Positions 38,034 through 49,923 of a stretch of DNA of 64,000 nt are shown here, piece by piece. Both the position numbers and the translations under genes were made by a program. Every line of letters begins with the position of its first letter. Position 1 is the first letter of the stretch. The stretch spans positions 1 through 64,000 of the forward strand of contig CAJAFV010000012.1 of the NCBI GenBank assembly GCA_903939115.1, written 5' to 3'. The DNA is from an uncultured Geobacteraceae bacterium (GTDB lineage: Bacteria; Desulfobacterota; Desulfuromonadia; Geobacterales; Pseudopelobacteraceae). The notes under the pieces were generated by a model. The model searched no databases. It was not told where the DNA came from and saw only the letters and a program-made list of their open reading frames with translations.

Positions 38034-40289
38034 ATGTTCAGAAAAAGTCTCGTTATAGTGACCTTATTATTTGCCATGATTCCAACTGTAGCTTCTGCTG
38101 CTTCGTGGAGCCTCAACACCTGGGTTAAATCAGGTGGTGGCAGTATTGTAGTGCGCGGTGGTACGCCACAGACCTCTGCCAACGGCTCTGTTTTCAAAAC
38201 CTACACAACCAGTAAAGCTTTCAACGTAACAGTCTCTCCCAACACCGGATATTCGGCCAGCCAAGTAACCTACAACACTGTCGTCACATCCAATCCCAGC
38301 CAGACAACGTACACGGTTCAAGGTCCCGCTTCCCAGAAAGTCTTTGCCACGTTTTCCCCGCAATTGCTGACGGTGACCGCGTCAACCAATACCGGCGGAT
38401 CGGTGAATCTCTCCAGCATAAGTGGCATATATTACGGGGCAAAGCTTTCCTCCGCGAAAAAGTTCACCTTTACCCCGAGTCCGGCAACATCAAGAGTGGA
38501 AAACATCGACGGGGTTCCTGCCGGGGCTACGGTGAGCCATACGTTACCTGCTTCTGCCAACACGGCGGTAACTGTCACCTTACCGGTCGGCTTCACCTTC
38601 ACATCTAACATCGCCCTCTACGGGACATTTTCCGGAGCTCCAGTTGCCAAAACAACTTCATCGCAGATAGTAAGTCCCGGAATGCTGACTACCCTTGACG
38701 GCAGTTCCAGCACCGGCTTCCCTTCCAGCTTTGCCTGGAGTCAAACCAGCGGCCCTTCGATACCTATCACCAATGCTAATGCTGCTGTTGCATCTTTTAC
38801 CCCTGCCGTAGTGGGCACTTACTCCTTCACCCTCACCATCACCGGTGGCTCGACCGCGTTAACAACGGTTACCGTCACAGATGACATTACCGGTGTAATC
38901 CGCTCACAATGCCAAAACTGTCATGCAGGCAACGGGATAGGGCCCAATGTCTTTGCGAACTGGTCTTCCTCACCGCACCGGGTAAAGAAAGTAATCTGCT
39001 CTCAGTGTCATATCGGGGCCAATACCGGCGGACATCCCGGACAGCTCACCAGCGGCTCGGTCAGCGAGACCACCTTTAACTACAATGCTTCTTTTGGCTC
39101 CGGAAATTTCTGCAGCACCTGCCATAACCCAGCCATAATTTCCGATTTTACTGCCAGCAAGCATTACGGACCGGCCGGCACTGCTTCCTGCAGCTTCTGC
39201 CATGTACAGGGTGTGCACAACCCGGCTGCTGCATGTATTAACTGTCATAACCCCGGCAATCCTCTTGGACTCCCCTGGCCGCCGACTGGAATGAATTTCC
39301 ACGATGAATATACCGGCACAAACCTCTGCACAACCTGTCATAACAAGCACTCGACTTCCGTAAGCGGCTGTGGCAACTGTCATGACAACCCTCCGGCCAC
39401 CGCTTCCCACTTGAAGCATTTTGGCAGCACTACTGTTGTATCAGGTTACGGTGATCTTCGCATTACAGGCGCTTTTACCAACTACAGCAGCGGTTATGTT
39501 TTCGGCTGTGGTAACTGCCATCCCATGGATATCTCTAAACATAAAAACGGTGTAGTAGACGTGGAACTATACAACTCTCTGGCGACAGCCGGGTCGATAA
39601 AAGCCCGCAACCCTGCTTCTGCAGGGTATGTAGCCGGTTCAGAGACGTTTACCGACTCAAAAGGAGTGGCCTATACCAAAGGAAAATGCAGTAACGTCTA
39701 CTGCCACAGCTACAATGAATCAGCGACAACAGCGACTATCGGCGACGGAGAATCAAACTGGGAAGCAAAGGTTGTTACCACCAGAATTTACAAAACTGTC
39801 ACCTGGGGCAGCAGTGCCCTCGGCTGTGCCGGCTGCCACGGCAATCCGACACAGACAACCTCTCTCACTAACGATGGCGGTGCAGGAGACAGCCACTCAT
39901 GGATAGACAGCCAGGGCTATCAGAATCTGCATACCTATAATATGGGCGGTGACCCTGTAAGCTGTAAATTCTGCCACAATGATACAGTCAAGCAGTTGAA
40001 CAGCTACACAACAGACGGCATGGGCGTAAGAACTCTCAGCGCTGTGCCAATCAGCAATTTTTCCAAGCACGTAAACGGCAACAACGATGTGGCATTCGAT
40101 ACACAAAATCCCTTTGTCTACAAGACATACTATAGCGGCGATGTTTCCAGAAGCCTCGCCGGAGCAACATATGCTCCAGAGACAAAAACCTGCTCGAATG
40201 TATCATGTCACCGCGAACAGACCGTCGTTAAATGGGGAACACCGTACCGCTGGTACTACAATGAGTGTAACGTTTGCCACAGTTACTAA
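38034..40289 (+). CDS. Exported multiheme c-type cytochrome (11 CxxCH + 2 CxxxxCH) with N-terminal Ig-like domains
   Basis: A 751-residue protein with a signal peptide (ending ASAAS) and AAAAGGAGAAG ahead of the ATG. Residues about 25-285 form beta-rich surface-type domains, the last resembling a PKD fold (LDGSSSTGFPSSFAWSQTSG, then GTYSFTLTITGG). From residue 290 on there are eleven CxxCH motifs plus two CxxxxCH motifs (CSNVYCH, CSNVSCH), each followed by a CxxCH. The paired CxxxxCH/CxxCH arrangement is a domain seen in Geobacter multiheme cytochromes. It is probably a secreted or surface electron carrier. The riboswitch upstream suggests second-messenger control. Confidence 0.92.
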   Translation: MFRKSLVIVTLLFAMIPTVASAASWSLNTWVKSGGGSIVVRGGTPQTSANGSVFKTYTTSKAFNVTVSPNTGYSASQVTYNTVVTSNPSQTTYTVQGPASQKVFATFSPQLLTVTASTNTGGSVNLSSISGIYYGAKLSSAKKFTFTPSPATSRVENIDGVPAGATVSHTLPASANTAVTVTLPVGFTFTSNIALYGTFSGAPVAKTTSSQIVSPGMLTTLDGSSSTGFPSSFAWSQTSGPSIPITNANAAVASFTPAVVGTYSFTLTITGGSTALTTVTVTDDITGVIRSQCQNCHAGNGIGPNVFANWSSSPHRVKKVICSQCHIGANTGGHPGQLTSGSVSETTFNYNASFGSGNFCSTCHNPAIISDFTASKHYGPAGTASCSFCHVQGVHNPAAACINCHNPGNPLGLPWPPTGMNFHDEYTGTNLCTTCHNKHSTSVSGCGNCHDNPPATASHLKHFGSTTVVSGYGDLRITGAFTNYSSGYVFGCGNCHPMDISKHKNGVVDVELYNSLATAGSIKARNPASAGYVAGSETFTDSKGVAYTKGKCSNVYCHSYNESATTATIGDGESNWEAKVVTTRIYKTVTWGSSALGCAGCHGNPTQTTSLTNDGGAGDSHSWIDSQGYQNLHTYNMGGDPVSCKFCHNDTVKQLNSYTTDGMGVRTLSAVPISNFSKHVNGNNDVAFDTQNPFVYKTYYSGDVSRSLAGATYAPETKTCSNVSCHREQTVVKWGTPYRWYYNECNVCHSY

Positions 40290-40605
40290 TGCAAGGAGAT
40301 ACGCCTGCTAGGGAATACGACTAAACAGGTTTGCATTAAAGGAATACCCAGAAATTAGCGAAAAATCGAGGGGAGAGGTTCTAAAGCCTTTCCCCTCAGT
40401 AATCTTAGCAAAGCAAGCTTCGGACAAGACGAGATGAGGCTGCATATTCATATTGAATATTCGCTCACATTAATATACTGGCAACATCACTGAAGCAGTT
40501 ATTTTTTAGAACAATACTGCAAATAATGGCCGGTGTCGGTTTGATGTTTGGCGGGAAATAGCAAGGTGGTAAAGGACCATGAAAGTACCGCAATTGAAGG
40601 ACAAA
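40290..40605. other. Non-coding interval downstream of the cytochrome
   Basis: A hairpin at 40368-40397 (GAGGGGAGAGG with CCTTTCCCCTC, one G-U pair) may end the cytochrome transcript, although no clear T run follows. I see no gene. Confidence 0.5.
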
Positions 40606-40637
40606 CAAAAAGGCACCTACAATCTCCTGTAAGTGCC
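40606..40637 (-). terminator. Terminator following the orphan tRNA-Arg fragment
   Basis: On the - strand a 10-bp stem (GGCACTTACA/TGTAGGTGCC, one mismatch) is followed by a T run. The complete tRNA-Arg at 55272 has the same layout of tRNA end plus terminator, with partly similar sequence. Confidence 0.7.
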
Positions 40638-40646
40638 TGTAATGTT

Positions 40647-40690
40647 TGGTGCGCCTGGAGCGATTCGAACGCCCGACCTACGGATTCGTA
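40647..40690 (-). repeat. Orphan 3' half of tRNA-Arg(ACG): probable attachment site
   Basis: These 44 bp are identical to 55272-55315, the part of the intact tRNA-Arg from the anticodon loop to the CCA end. The 5' half of the tRNA is absent here: identity ends at 40690 in the anticodon loop. A displaced tRNA 3' half in direct orientation with a complete copy is the typical trace of integration by a tRNA-targeting recombinase. The interval between the copies is about 14.6 kb. Confidence 0.85.
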
Positions 40691-41006
40691 CGACATGCGC
40701 GCTAAGCACTTGAAATATAATAATTTCTTACTGTTGGAGGCGCTTTCACTAGAGAATAAAAACAATCAAAGGACTATGAACTTTCAGAAGGGAGTGATTC
40801 GTACTTAAGGAAATAAGGCCATAAACATTTGGGAATCAAAGGCAAAGGTACTTTCATCATCTATTACAGTTGCGGATCAGCGAAGGAATCAAACCTACTT
40901 CCTGCTTCCAATCAATCAGCTAATTGACATCTGTATAAATTAAATCCGCGAGCCTTTTGACGTGATGGTCTTTCAAATTAGAGACAACGGCTTAATTCGT
41001 TCTGGT
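40691..41006. other. Non-coding interval inside the left island boundary
   Basis: AT-rich DNA without a recognisable gene. A protein-like open stretch of about 38 codons near 40820-40935 (DQRRNQTYFLLPINQLIDI) ends in TAA and may be the tail of a degraded gene. No integrase motif is seen. Confidence 0.45.
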
Positions 41007-43739
41007 TTACTCCTCCAACCCTATCAGAGCCTCACGAACCTTTGCCGACAGTGAGGCCATGTTAAATGGCTTTTGCAAAAAGTTCATATGCTCTTCCAGA
41101 GCACCCCGTCCTGATATAACGTCGGCAGTATAACCGGACATGAACAAACAGGTCATATCCGGATTCTTCTGAATCAATATTTCAGATAAATCACGCCCAT
41201 TCATTCCTGGCATTATTATATCGGTAATCAGCAGAGTTATCTGCCCTTGATTTTCATCGGCAAGTTGTATTGCCTCTTCAGGGGAATTAGCAGAAAACAC
41301 TTTATATCCCAGTTTTTTAAGCATGGTTGTGCCTAAGTGCATAATGGAAAGTTCATCTTCTACCAGCAGAATTGTTTCACTGCCACCAACAACAGCAGGT
41401 TTTTCCTTAATACCTTCGACTGAGTCCGTTATACCGGGAAGATATACTCTAAAAGTAGTACCTTGCCCTGGTTCACTGTAAACCTTGATTTCCCCCTTAT
41501 TTTGCTTAACAATGCCAAAGACCGTTGCCAATCCGAGTCCGGTTCCTTTACCGACCTCTTTGGTGGTGTAAAATGGTTCAAAAATATGATTGATGACATT
41601 TTTTGGTATACCACTGCCATTATCGCTCACTGAAAGCATTACATATTCACCGGGTACCATTTCTGAGTGTTTATCCCATCCAGTCTCATCGAGAGTAAAA
41701 TTTCCCGTCTGAATTGCTACTTTACCGACACCTGAAATGGCATCCCTTGCATTGACGCAGAGGTTTGCCATTATCTGATCCAACTGTGATGGGTCAATTT
41801 TTACATTTAAGAGTTCATAGCCGGGGTTCCAGATCAGGTCAATATCTTCACCCATAAGTTGCCGAAGCATTTTGAGCAATCCGGAAACGGTATCATTGAG
41901 ATCGAGTATTTTGGGGTTAACCGTCTGCTGGCGAGAAAAAGCCAGCAATTGTTTGGTGATGCCTGCAGAGCGTTCAGAAGCGTTAATAATTTCTTCTACA
42001 TAGTGGTACAAGGGCTTGGTAGAATCAGCTCCCATTAAGGCGAGTTGGGCATAGCCAGTGATGACAGTGAGCATATTATTGAAATCATGGGCTACACCAC
42101 CAGCAAGTTTGCCGACTGATTCCATTTTTTGTGATTGGTGTAATTGTTCCTCCACTTTTCGTTGCTCAGTGATATCCCGCACCGTTTGAATTACCCCGAT
42201 TATATTTCCAGCACTATCCAGCAACGGAGCGTAGGTATCAGATGTATTCACGGATTTTTTTGAATCCGGAATGTTAAAATTAATGCCAATATTTTCTGCT
42301 ACCTCTCCGGCAAGAACCTTGCGTAATCTCTCCAGTACGCCAGAATCTTGCAGAAAGGGGAAAACCTCCAGAGGCATTTTTCCAACGACATCTTCTGATT
42401 TTATTCCAATCATTTTCTCCATATAGGGATTCCAGACCAGATAACGAAGGTCTCTGTCGTGGACAATGATCCCCTCTTGAGCGCTGCTGATAATCTGCTG
42501 GTTGAACAGCAGGGCTTGCTTCAGATTCTCTTCAGCTTGTTTCTGCCTGGTTATATCTTCGTATACCCCTAGGACTCCGGTAACTGTTCCGGATTCGTCT
42601 TTAAGCGGAACCTTTGTGGTATCAACCCATATGGTCGTCCCGTCAGCCTGACGTTGCGTTTCAATAATGTGTTCCTTCGCTTCCACCCGCTCCATAACAG
42701 CACGGTCATCATCTCGAAAACTCTCAGCTTCTTCACGACTCCATGCCAAGTCGAAATCGCTCAAACCAATCAAGTCATCAGATTTGTCATAACCAGCTCG
42801 GCGAGCAAAATTTTGATTACAGCCAAGATATACAGATGTCTTGTCCTTCCAGAATAGTGATTGCGGAATTGAGTTAATTATGCGGGAAAGCATGGTGTGG
42901 CTTTTGTTTAGCGATTCATAAGGTTTTCTGACGGAGGCTACGAATATTCCTTTATAGATAATCAAAAATGCCCCAATTTTATATAGATGCCCCAACATGT
43001 TGTAGGTGTCGAAGGCGCTTTTATAGAGTGTAAAAGAAAGTTCACTGAATATGCAGATTACAAAGGCTACCAAGTAGTATTGAATCACCCGTTCCCCAGT
43101 TCGGGACAATCGTTGCCAATACATGATAGTTGCCAGAACCAGTAAAAAAATTATGACATATTCTGAATTTACCTTGAACGGTGTCAGCCCTATACCTTGA
43201 ACGAATGCTACAGGGACGTAGTCTGGAAAGTAGATAATTGCGATAAAAACTACGCTTGAAACCACCAGCGCACAAGTCATGAGTGGTGTTTTTGATATCC
43301 AGCGTCGCTTGCTGTCTAAAGATATAAAAGCACTGATAAGAAAAACTGAGGCACTAAAAAAACGGACAGCAATCCAGAACTGTGTAGCTTTGTTTGGTAG
43401 GTGGGGTGTTATTAGGGCGGGCATACCGGCATAACCCAGAGTATGCATAAAGTCCATCAGACCAATAGCAAGGAAAGAAACGCTTAGAAACAGCGAGTGT
43501 TGGTCATTGTTCTGGTCATAGGCATACCAGCCTAAACCAAAAATAGAGAAGGAAACCATAACACTGAAAAATTCAGTTACATTGTGAAAAACAAGGTAGG
43601 GACTAATCACCATAACCGTGTAGAGACTTGATTTAAATAGCTCCACAAGCAGAAATGGAATAGCCGACAGAAAAACTGTCGAGACAAGTAATGGAATCGC
43701 TGGAATCTGTTCTAGTTTTTTCATGACAGAATGAGACAA
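41007..43739 (-). CDS. Hybrid histidine kinase: MASE3-like sensor, PAS-PAS-HisKA-HATPase-REC
   Basis: A 910-residue membrane-bound kinase. Residues about 15-275 hold some eight hydrophobic helices of the MASE3 type (the [11 protein letters not shown] segment is characteristic). Two PAS domains follow (about 285-405 and 410-530). The phosphoacceptor is His551 in [11 protein letters not shown]. The ATPase domain has NARDA, DNGSGIP and [11 protein letters not shown], and the C-terminal receiver domain has Asp840 (LLITDIIMP) and a lysine in FLQKPF. The VAHDFNN box places it in a different HisKA group from the other island kinases. A TTG at 43739 or ATG at 43724 could be the start. Confidence 0.9.
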   Translation of the reverse strand: MSHSVMKKLEQIPAIPLLVSTVFLSAIPFLLVELFKSSLYTVMVISPYLVFHNVTEFFSVMVSFSIFGLGWYAYDQNNDQHSLFLSVSFLAIGLMDFMHTLGYAGMPALITPHLPNKATQFWIAVRFFSASVFLISAFISLDSKRRWISKTPLMTCALVVSSVVFIAIIYFPDYVPVAFVQGIGLTPFKVNSEYVIIFLLVLATIMYWQRLSRTGERVIQYYLVAFVICIFSELSFTLYKSAFDTYNMLGHLYKIGAFLIIYKGIFVASVRKPYESLNKSHTMLSRIINSIPQSLFWKDKTSVYLGCNQNFARRAGYDKSDDLIGLSDFDLAWSREEAESFRDDDRAVMERVEAKEHIIETQRQADGTTIWVDTTKVPLKDESGTVTGVLGVYEDITRQKQAEENLKQALLFNQQIISSAQEGIIVHDRDLRYLVWNPYMEKMIGIKSEDVVGKMPLEVFPFLQDSGVLERLRKVLAGEVAENIGINFNIPDSKKSVNTSDTYAPLLDSAGNIIGVIQTVRDITEQRKVEEQLHQSQKMESVGKLAGGVAHDFNNMLTVITGYAQLALMGADSTKPLYHYVEEIINASERSAGITKQLLAFSRQQTVNPKILDLNDTVSGLLKMLRQLMGEDIDLIWNPGYELLNVKIDPSQLDQIMANLCVNARDAISGVGKVAIQTGNFTLDETGWDKHSEMVPGEYVMLSVSDNGSGIPKNVINHIFEPFYTTKEVGKGTGLGLATVFGIVKQNKGEIKVYSEPGQGTTFRVYLPGITDSVEGIKEKPAVVGGSETILLVEDELSIMHLGTTMLKKLGYKVFSANSPEEAIQLADENQGQITLLITDIIMPGMNGRDLSEILIQKNPDMTCLFMSGYTADVISGRGALEEHMNFLQKPFNMASLSAKVREALIGLEE

Positions 43740-43958
43740 AAAGAGAAGATCATTTGTTGTTCCATCCCTTTAAATGGCTATAAATAGAAGTGTTTGCTAT
43801 GACTGTTTCAAAAAGGTTACCGGGGTACCCCATCAAATATGTAATGTTTAAAAATATCCGAATTGACGCGCAACGTAGAGAAAACGTACGTTAAGACGTC
43901 ACGATCTATTCTGAAGACCTCTTTGGAAAGTACCACTTCGGCGTTATTTTGTCTATTG

Positions 43959-43990
43959 AAAGGCGCAGAGTTCCCAAACTCAACGCCTTT
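43959..43990 (-). terminator. Hairpin terminator after the 1056-residue kinase gene
   Basis: AAAGGCG pairs with CGCCTTT, enclosing a second stem GAGTT/AACTC with a TGGG loop. It lies 18 bp after the stop at 44008. A short T stretch ends the stem. Confidence 0.7.
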
Positions 43991-44007
43991 TCAGAAGAGG
44001 CTATATG

Positions 44008-47000
44008 TTATAAATTCATAACCCGCTTCATTTCGGCGACCAACTCCTTTGCCAACATCGGTTTTGACAGATACCCGTCAAATCCTCCCTCAAGAAAGCG
44101 GTCCTTTTCACCACGTAACGCATGGGCGGTGAGAGCAATGACCCGTTGATGTGAAGAGGCCCCCTGCTCTTTGGAGCGAATTGCCCGGAGCGTTTCTTCG
44201 CCATTCATAACCGGCATCTGGATATCCATCAGGACGAGATCGAATGTGCCCTGATCAAGCGCTTCCAGACTCTCTGTACCATTTGCAGCCGTCACGACTT
44301 CATGGCCATGCTTACCAAGCAGTACTGTACCGAATTTCATATTGATCGGATTGTCTTCCACTAACAGAACCCGTAAGGATGGGCCGTCCCAGGCAGGCAT
44401 TGTTATAGGAGCTTTGGGTTCAGTTGTATCTGTCATGGTTGGGATCGTGAGCGGTAATTTCAGCATGAAGCTGCTGCCGACTCCTTGCGTACTTTCGACA
44501 GATATATTACCACCCATGAACTCTGCCAGGCGACGACTGATAGTGAGGCCAAGACCGGTGCCGCCAAACTGGCGGGTCGTTGAGCCATCCTCCTGAACAA
44601 ACGGGTTAAATATTTTTTCGAGCGCCTCGGCAGAAATGCCGATACCGGTATCGGCAACCGAAATCTGAATGACAAGGGAGCCATGATGCCGTTCAAGCAC
44701 CTTTGCAGTGATGGTGATTCCCCCTGATTTTGTGAACTTTGCTGCATTGCCGAGCAGGTTGAGTGTTATCTGTTTGACCCGCAGTTGATCGCCTATTAGC
44801 GAGCTGGGAATTTCCTCGTCAACAGTGATATCAAACGCAAGCTTCTTCTCGAATATGAACGATTTCTGCATCATATAGACTTCATTGATTGCACGACGCA
44901 GATCAAACTCTACAGATTCGATAACGATCTTTCCCGCTTCAATCTTTGACAGATCAAGAATGTCGTTGACCAGTGACACCAGGTTATTACCGGATAGTTT
45001 GAGTAAGGTCACGTAATTCTGCTGTTCGTGCGTCAGGTCAGTCATCTCCAGAAGCTGGGTCATGCCGAGCAAGCCGTTCATTGGGGTGCGGATCTCGTGG
45101 CTCATGTTAGCCAGGAATTCACTCTTGGCCCGGTTGGCAGATTCGGCGGCAGCTTTAGCCTGAAGCAATTCCTCTTCATATTTTATCCGTTCTGTGACAT
45201 CCTCCAAAATCCAGAGCGTTCCCCGTGACATGTCCTGTGGATCTATGGCTTTTCCGATGCATCTGACCAGAAAGTGTTCACCATCTTTTTTTACCAATTC
45301 CTGTATCGTGATAAACATATCCCCTTGTGCCAGTACAGGATAAGCTTGCTGGCTAAATTGTTCGTATGCTTCATCGGAAGGGTAGATTGCTCTGGTTGGC
45401 TGGTTTGTTATCTCTTCAGGCGAGTAGAGGAATAACTCAGTTGTTTTTTGGTTTACCCATACTTGCACCCTGTCAACAATTTTGGAGATTCCCACAGGTG
45501 CATTCTCTAACAGGATATTCAATTCATTGGTTCTCTGTGCAACCTGTTCCTCCAGCGATTCGTTGATCCGCCTGGTTTCATTAAACTGCTTTGCCAGCAA
45601 ATCAGCCATCTTGCTAAAATTGGCGATCAGGTCATGCGGTTCCTGGATGCCGCTTTCCGGCCACTCTATATCCTTCCTGCCTGTTGTCAGTTTATCAGGA
45701 AAGTCCTGAGTGATATGCACCAGTTTTTCAATGGTGACGATGAAGCGACGGCTCAAGTATTCTGCCAGTGCCATTGCAGCGAGCAGGAGCAGGAATAACA
45801 TGGACAGTCTGCTGGTGTAGCTGTCATAGAGGGCTTTTTGAAATGGCGCCACAGGCTGTTCCAGAACCAGTTTCCACCCGGCCATTCCTCCCAGAGTGGT
45901 CTCTGCGACATAGTATGATTTTTTCCAGCGCTCAGACACAGGGGTATTGGGCGGCAGGGCGGGAATCCACTGGCTGATTTCTTTATCAACAGGAGCAAGT
46001 GTACCTTTGCCCCGCTCAAAGGGTGTCATGACTTTCTGCTCAGTACGGTTGGTCATAATGACATTGCCATTGCTGTCAAGCAGCGTGTATAGCGAAGCAT
46101 CCCGGCTCATGTTGATTTCAAGGGAACTCTGAATCTGCTCCAAACCAAGAACGCCAAACAAGAAACCATTGTAGCGCCCTTTGTTCATAACTGGTGCCAT
46201 CATGAGTACTCGCGGCTTGCTGATACCGATCTTACCCATAAATACGTCAGACAGCATCGGTTTAAGGGCTTGCTTGATGACTGGCACATAGGGCCGATCT
46301 GATAAATCGATCCCGATGGTGCTCTTGCCCGACTCATCTATTCGTGGGGCAAATGCTAAAGAGATGGCCTCCTTATTCACGAAGCCGAGGCGATCATAAA
46401 AGTCAGCCGACCGTTTTGCCTGTTCCAAAAGTGCCTGCATCTGTTGTGGAGAGTTGGTTTTAGCGATATTAGCCAACTCAACTATTGGCTGTTTCCGGTG
46501 TTCCAGCCAAATGTCAAGAAAGAGCCGCTCTGTCTTGATTGCATGTAATAGCGTGACTTTAATTTGCTTATCGGTTGCTGCAAAATCTGCTCTGCTGCTG
46601 AAAGCCAGCGTGGCAAGTGCAGGCATCAAGATAAAGAAGATAAAAAGATTATAAATTATCTCACGGTAAGACATCAAAGATGAACGGGTGCGAAGAACAT
46701 ATCCGGTGAAAATTAGGCGTGCAACCAGGGCGTTGGCAATGCCGTTCACCGCCTGTTTGGTCATGACAATGTAGGTATTGCTGGGTGGGACATGCATGGC
46801 CACGTGATAGAAAAGATAGACCAGCGGCATTCCTATGACGAGCCAGTAAAGAGTATCAGACAAAACCATCCCCATCTTTTGGCGACTCATTAACCAACCG
46901 ACAGAAGCTACTTCAGCAGTCATAATGATGATAGCGTAGGGATGGTTCCAGAGGATGTAGGTGTAACCGGCAATCATTGCGGCTGCAACTATGCCACGGC

Positions 47001-47178
47001 CAACCCCTAAGAACTGCAATGCCAGCATGGCGAAGATGCTACCGAATAGAAAGTCGATATTTAGGAAGATCGGGTATTTGAAGTAGTTGCCGGCCAGACC
47101 GGCGGCGATCAGTGTCAGCAGGAGCGGGATGCTGTATTTATTGGGTGTGCGTCCTTGGTCGGCTTCCGTTGTTGTCAT
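44008..47178 (-). CDS. Hybrid histidine kinase: multi-TM sensor, Cache, PAS, HisKA-HATPase-REC
   Basis: A 1056-residue kinase. An N-terminal block of about six membrane helices (15-190) resembles a MASE-type sensor. A large extracytoplasmic region with Cache-like features (about 205-450; [15 protein letters not shown], then [14 protein letters not shown]) and a final helix (about 455-475) follow. After a linker and coiled coil comes a PAS domain, then HisKA with His694 (MSHEIRTP), an ATPase domain ([12 protein letters not shown]), and a receiver with Asp985 (LVLMDIQMP). The kinase-receiver half is nearly identical in DNA to that of the 1446-residue kinase. It follows the small response regulator gene and may share its transcript. 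Confidence 0.9.
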   Translation of the reverse strand: MTTTEADQGRTPNKYSIPLLLTLIAAGLAGNYFKYPIFLNIDFLFGSIFAMLALQFLGVGRGIVAAAMIAGYTYILWNHPYAIIIMTAEVASVGWLMSRQKMGMVLSDTLYWLVIGMPLVYLFYHVAMHVPPSNTYIVMTKQAVNGIANALVARLIFTGYVLRTRSSLMSYREIIYNLFIFFILMPALATLAFSSRADFAATDKQIKVTLLHAIKTERLFLDIWLEHRKQPIVELANIAKTNSPQQMQALLEQAKRSADFYDRLGFVNKEAISLAFAPRIDESGKSTIGIDLSDRPYVPVIKQALKPMLSDVFMGKIGISKPRVLMMAPVMNKGRYNGFLFGVLGLEQIQSSLEINMSRDASLYTLLDSNGNVIMTNRTEQKVMTPFERGKGTLAPVDKEISQWIPALPPNTPVSERWKKSYYVAETTLGGMAGWKLVLEQPVAPFQKALYDSYTSRLSMLFLLLLAAMALAEYLSRRFIVTIEKLVHITQDFPDKLTTGRKDIEWPESGIQEPHDLIANFSKMADLLAKQFNETRRINESLEEQVAQRTNELNILLENAPVGISKIVDRVQVWVNQKTTELFLYSPEEITNQPTRAIYPSDEAYEQFSQQAYPVLAQGDMFITIQELVKKDGEHFLVRCIGKAIDPQDMSRGTLWILEDVTERIKYEEELLQAKAAAESANRAKSEFLANMSHEIRTPMNGLLGMTQLLEMTDLTHEQQNYVTLLKLSGNNLVSLVNDILDLSKIEAGKIVIESVEFDLRRAINEVYMMQKSFIFEKKLAFDITVDEEIPSSLIGDQLRVKQITLNLLGNAAKFTKSGGITITAKVLERHHGSLVIQISVADTGIGISAEALEKIFNPFVQEDGSTTRQFGGTGLGLTISRRLAEFMGGNISVESTQGVGSSFMLKLPLTIPTMTDTTEPKAPITMPAWDGPSLRVLLVEDNPINMKFGTVLLGKHGHEVVTAANGTESLEALDQGTFDLVLMDIQMPVMNGEETLRAIRSKEQGASSHQRVIALTAHALRGEKDRFLEGGFDGYLSKPMLAKELVAEMKRVMNL

Positions 47179-47235
47179 GGTATCTCCAAAAAAATATGCG
47201 GAGGGCTAACCGTTCCGGTGAACTTCAAACCCTGG

Positions 47236-47655
47236 TTATGGCAAGGGGGCGCCTCTCTCCAACAAACTATTCGCACATTTCAGCAGTGTCACTTTGAGCT
47301 TTGTTCTGGAAAGAGCCTTCATTTCATATCTCAGAAACCCGAAGTCATTAGATTGATTTAGGCTATCTGATGTCTCAAAGGCCGACAGGACAATTACCGG
47401 GATTGTTGTATTCGAGGTGCGCACGTGTTTCAACATTTCCAGCCCATCCATGACAGGCATCATGATGTCGGTGATGATAATATCCGGTTGGCGCTTATGG
47501 TAGGCTTCCACCCCTTCAGCACCATTTTTTGCAGTTATCAACACGCCTACAATACTAGACAGGAACTCGCCGTACTGGTCACGCGTATCATCGTCATCCT
47601 CAACATACAACACAGTTGATCCAAATCCTGTTTGCCAATAGCGCTGCTGTTTCAC
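47236..47655 (-). CDS. Single-domain response regulator
   Basis: About 139 residues, a lone receiver domain. The start chosen is GTG 47655, which overlaps the TGA of the preceding kinase gene (GTGA), indicating coupling; a GTG at 47682 is an alternative. The acidic pair and phospho-Asp are present ([19 protein letters not shown]). The position normally K-P near the end reads K-A. It resembles the N-terminal receiver of the preceding 668-residue kinase, suggesting duplication. Confidence 0.85.
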   Translation of the reverse strand: MKQQRYWQTGFGSTVLYVEDDDDTRDQYGEFLSSIVGVLITAKNGAEGVEAYHKRQPDIIITDIMMPVMDGLEMLKHVRTSNTTIPVIVLSAFETSDSLNQSNDFGFLRYEMKALSRTKLKVTLLKCANSLLERGAPLP

Positions 47656-49658
47656 TGCTTCAGATATGCCGGGGTCAGCCACTTTTCCAGTAGCGCTTGT
47701 AGATCCTCAATCACAAGCGGTTTTGACAGGAAATCGTCCATACCGGCTTCACGGCATTTGTCACGCTCCTCCTGAAAACAGCCGGCTGACAAGGCAATTA
47801 CCGGAATTTCATGGTTTCTGACGGCAGAAGCGTGATCCCGGATAGCTTCTGTTGCCTCAAAGCCATCAAGCACCGGCATCTGACAATCCATTAAAACCAG
47901 GGAGTAATCGTCGTTTTCGAGTGAAGCGACGGCCTCTCTACCATTAGTCACAACATCAACCTGATACCCTAATTTTATAAGGAAGCGCTTGATAATTATC
48001 TGTAGGAAGTGATCATCTTCAGCAAGAAGCAGGCGGTTGTTGGCGCCGGCCTGACTCTTGTGTACCGGTTTAGCCGGGTGGTTGTCCGCAACCGGGGTGT
48101 CAGAGATACCATTACCATCTCCGGTCTGCTTCACCAAGGCAACGGTAAACCAGAACGTAGAGCCTTCCCCTTCTACGCTCTCTACGCCAATGAGTCCCCC
48201 CATTAATTCAACGAGTTGCTGCACGATAGCCAACCCCAGGCCGGTTCCACCGTAATAACGTGTGGTAGAGGTATCTGCCTGAGCGAATGGTTCGAATATA
48301 TGGTCCAGTCTGTCTGCCGGAATACCGATACCGCTGTCGCGCACCTGAAAACGGAGAGTTGTCTGTTCCCAATCTTCGGCATCGATGCTGATATGTAGTA
48401 AGACGGAACCTTTGTGGGTAAATTTGATGGCGTTGCCAACCAGATTGGTAAGAATCTGGCGCAGTCGCTTTGCATCACCCACCAAATAGTGCGGAACGTC
48501 CGTATCCATCAGCAATACGAGATCCAGATTTTTTTCACGGGCACTGAAAGAGAGTAGCTTGATAAGAGATGTTGTTTTTGTCTGTATATTGAAATTCTGT
48601 GTTTCAAGCTCCATCTTGCCCGCTTCTATCTTGGATAAATCCAGGAGATCATTGACAAGTAATAGCAGGCTATTGCCACATGACTTGATGGCTTCGACAC
48701 ACGACTGCTGCTCTGTGGCCAGAGGTGTCATCTCCAGCAACTTGGCCATGCCGACAATACCGCCCATCGGGGTACGGATCTCGTGACTCATGTTGGCGAG
48801 GAACTCGCTTTTGGCACGATAGGCGGATTCGGCATCAATTTTAGCTTGCTGCAATGATGCTTCCGCCTGCTTGCGCTCGCTGATGTCCTCCATAGCCAGC
48901 AGAATAATCTGAGAGCCAATATTTTTTTGGAAAATCTGCCGGCCGTTTAACAGGATGGTTCTTTTGCCGATACTGAGAAAATCATGCTCCACTTCGTAAT
49001 CATAGAACACACTGCTTGTGGGGAGGATATTCTCAAGTCGCAGTCGCAGTTTGGGAATATCCCACTGACGATTACCGAGATCAAAAATAAAATTCCCGAT
49101 GGTCTCTTCGGGCGTTACTTTAAAAGTTCTGTAGAAGCAGGTATTGGCAGTTACTACCTTTAGGGCGGAATCAAGTACGAGAAGAGGTTCGCGTAAGGTT
49201 TCCAGAATGTTTTCAGCATACACTCGGGACTGGTGCAGTTTATTTTCAATCAGTAAACCTTGCGCACACTTCAGTAATGCCTCTGTAATCCTGCTTACGT
49301 TGATAGGCTTGATCGCATAACCGCTAACGCCGAGATCAATACTACGCATGAGGTACTCAGTCTCCTCAAAGGCAGACATGATAATCACCGGAACCACCTG
49401 GTCAACGCTGCGGATTTCCTGCAGCATGGAGAGGCCGTCCATGACCGGCATCTGGATGTCTGTGATGATGATATCTGGCTTGTGCTGCCGCCACGCTTCC
49501 AAGCCTTCCGCACCGTTTTGCGCTGTTATAAGTACCCCGACAAGGCGTGACAGAATTTCACAGCAGATTTCGCGGGAGAACTCTTCATCTTCAACACATA
49601 AAACGGTGAGGCGCTTCAGGTACGCTTGCGGTTCTCCCTCTAAAATGACTGTACTCAT
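47652..49658 (-). CDS. Soluble hybrid histidine kinase: REC-PAS-HisKA-HATPase-REC
   Basis: A 668-residue protein without membrane segments. The N-terminal receiver has Asp67 ([13 protein letters not shown]), followed by a PAS domain (about 145-265), HisKA with His292 ([11 protein letters not shown]), an ATPase domain ([20 protein letters not shown]), and a C-terminal receiver with Asp591 (LVLMDCQMP). It can receive phosphate at one end and relay it at the other. It starts a - strand run with the single-domain regulator and the 1056-residue kinase. A terminator-like hairpin lies in its leader. Confidence 0.9.
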   Translation of the reverse strand: MSTVILEGEPQAYLKRLTVLCVEDEEFSREICCEILSRLVGVLITAQNGAEGLEAWRQHKPDIIITDIQMPVMDGLSMLQEIRSVDQVVPVIIMSAFEETEYLMRSIDLGVSGYAIKPINVSRITEALLKCAQGLLIENKLHQSRVYAENILETLREPLLVLDSALKVVTANTCFYRTFKVTPEETIGNFIFDLGNRQWDIPKLRLRLENILPTSSVFYDYEVEHDFLSIGKRTILLNGRQIFQKNIGSQIILLAMEDISERKQAEASLQQAKIDAESAYRAKSEFLANMSHEIRTPMGGIVGMAKLLEMTPLATEQQSCVEAIKSCGNSLLLLVNDLLDLSKIEAGKMELETQNFNIQTKTTSLIKLLSFSAREKNLDLVLLMDTDVPHYLVGDAKRLRQILTNLVGNAIKFTHKGSVLLHISIDAEDWEQTTLRFQVRDSGIGIPADRLDHIFEPFAQADTSTTRYYGGTGLGLAIVQQLVELMGGLIGVESVEGEGSTFWFTVALVKQTGDGNGISDTPVADNHPAKPVHKSQAGANNRLLLAEDDHFLQIIIKRFLIKLGYQVDVVTNGREAVASLENDDYSLVLMDCQMPVLDGFEATEAIRDHASAVRNHEIPVIALSAGCFQEERDKCREAGMDDFLSKPLVIEDLQALLEKWLTPAYLKQ

Positions 49659-49741
49659 GAACTTTACTCCTTACTTCAATGCCTTTTATACCAGTGCGCA
49701 ATCAAAAACCTGAACGTTGTTATGGCGGGCTCCAGAACTGA

Positions 49742-49776
49742 CAAAAAAACAGGCGCTCGAAAAACTCCGAAGCGCC
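49742..49776 (-). terminator. Terminator-like hairpin in the leader of the 668-residue kinase gene
   Basis: On the - strand GGCGCT (49776-49771) pairs with AGCGCC (49757-49752), followed by a T run (49749-49743). It precedes the start codon by about 85 bp. It could end the transcript of the upstream regulator at 49924 or attenuate the kinase transcript. A similar sequence lies ahead of the 1446-residue kinase. Confidence 0.65.
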
Positions 49777-49923
49777 GACCGGTAGGTATCAGTCTGATTT
49801 ACTGATAAAAGAAAGGTTTGTTAGGGTCTGTCTGTCTGTTCAATATAGTTGCCATTTCAATACTCCATCAACAGATTTAAGTGTAGTCACTGTAAGCTGA
49901 TATGTGAAAATTGCAACAATAAA

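Noticed and set aside
40548-40808. Open frame crossing the orphan tRNA fragment
   Set aside because: It runs through a terminator and tRNA sequence and has no ribosome-binding site; not an integrase.
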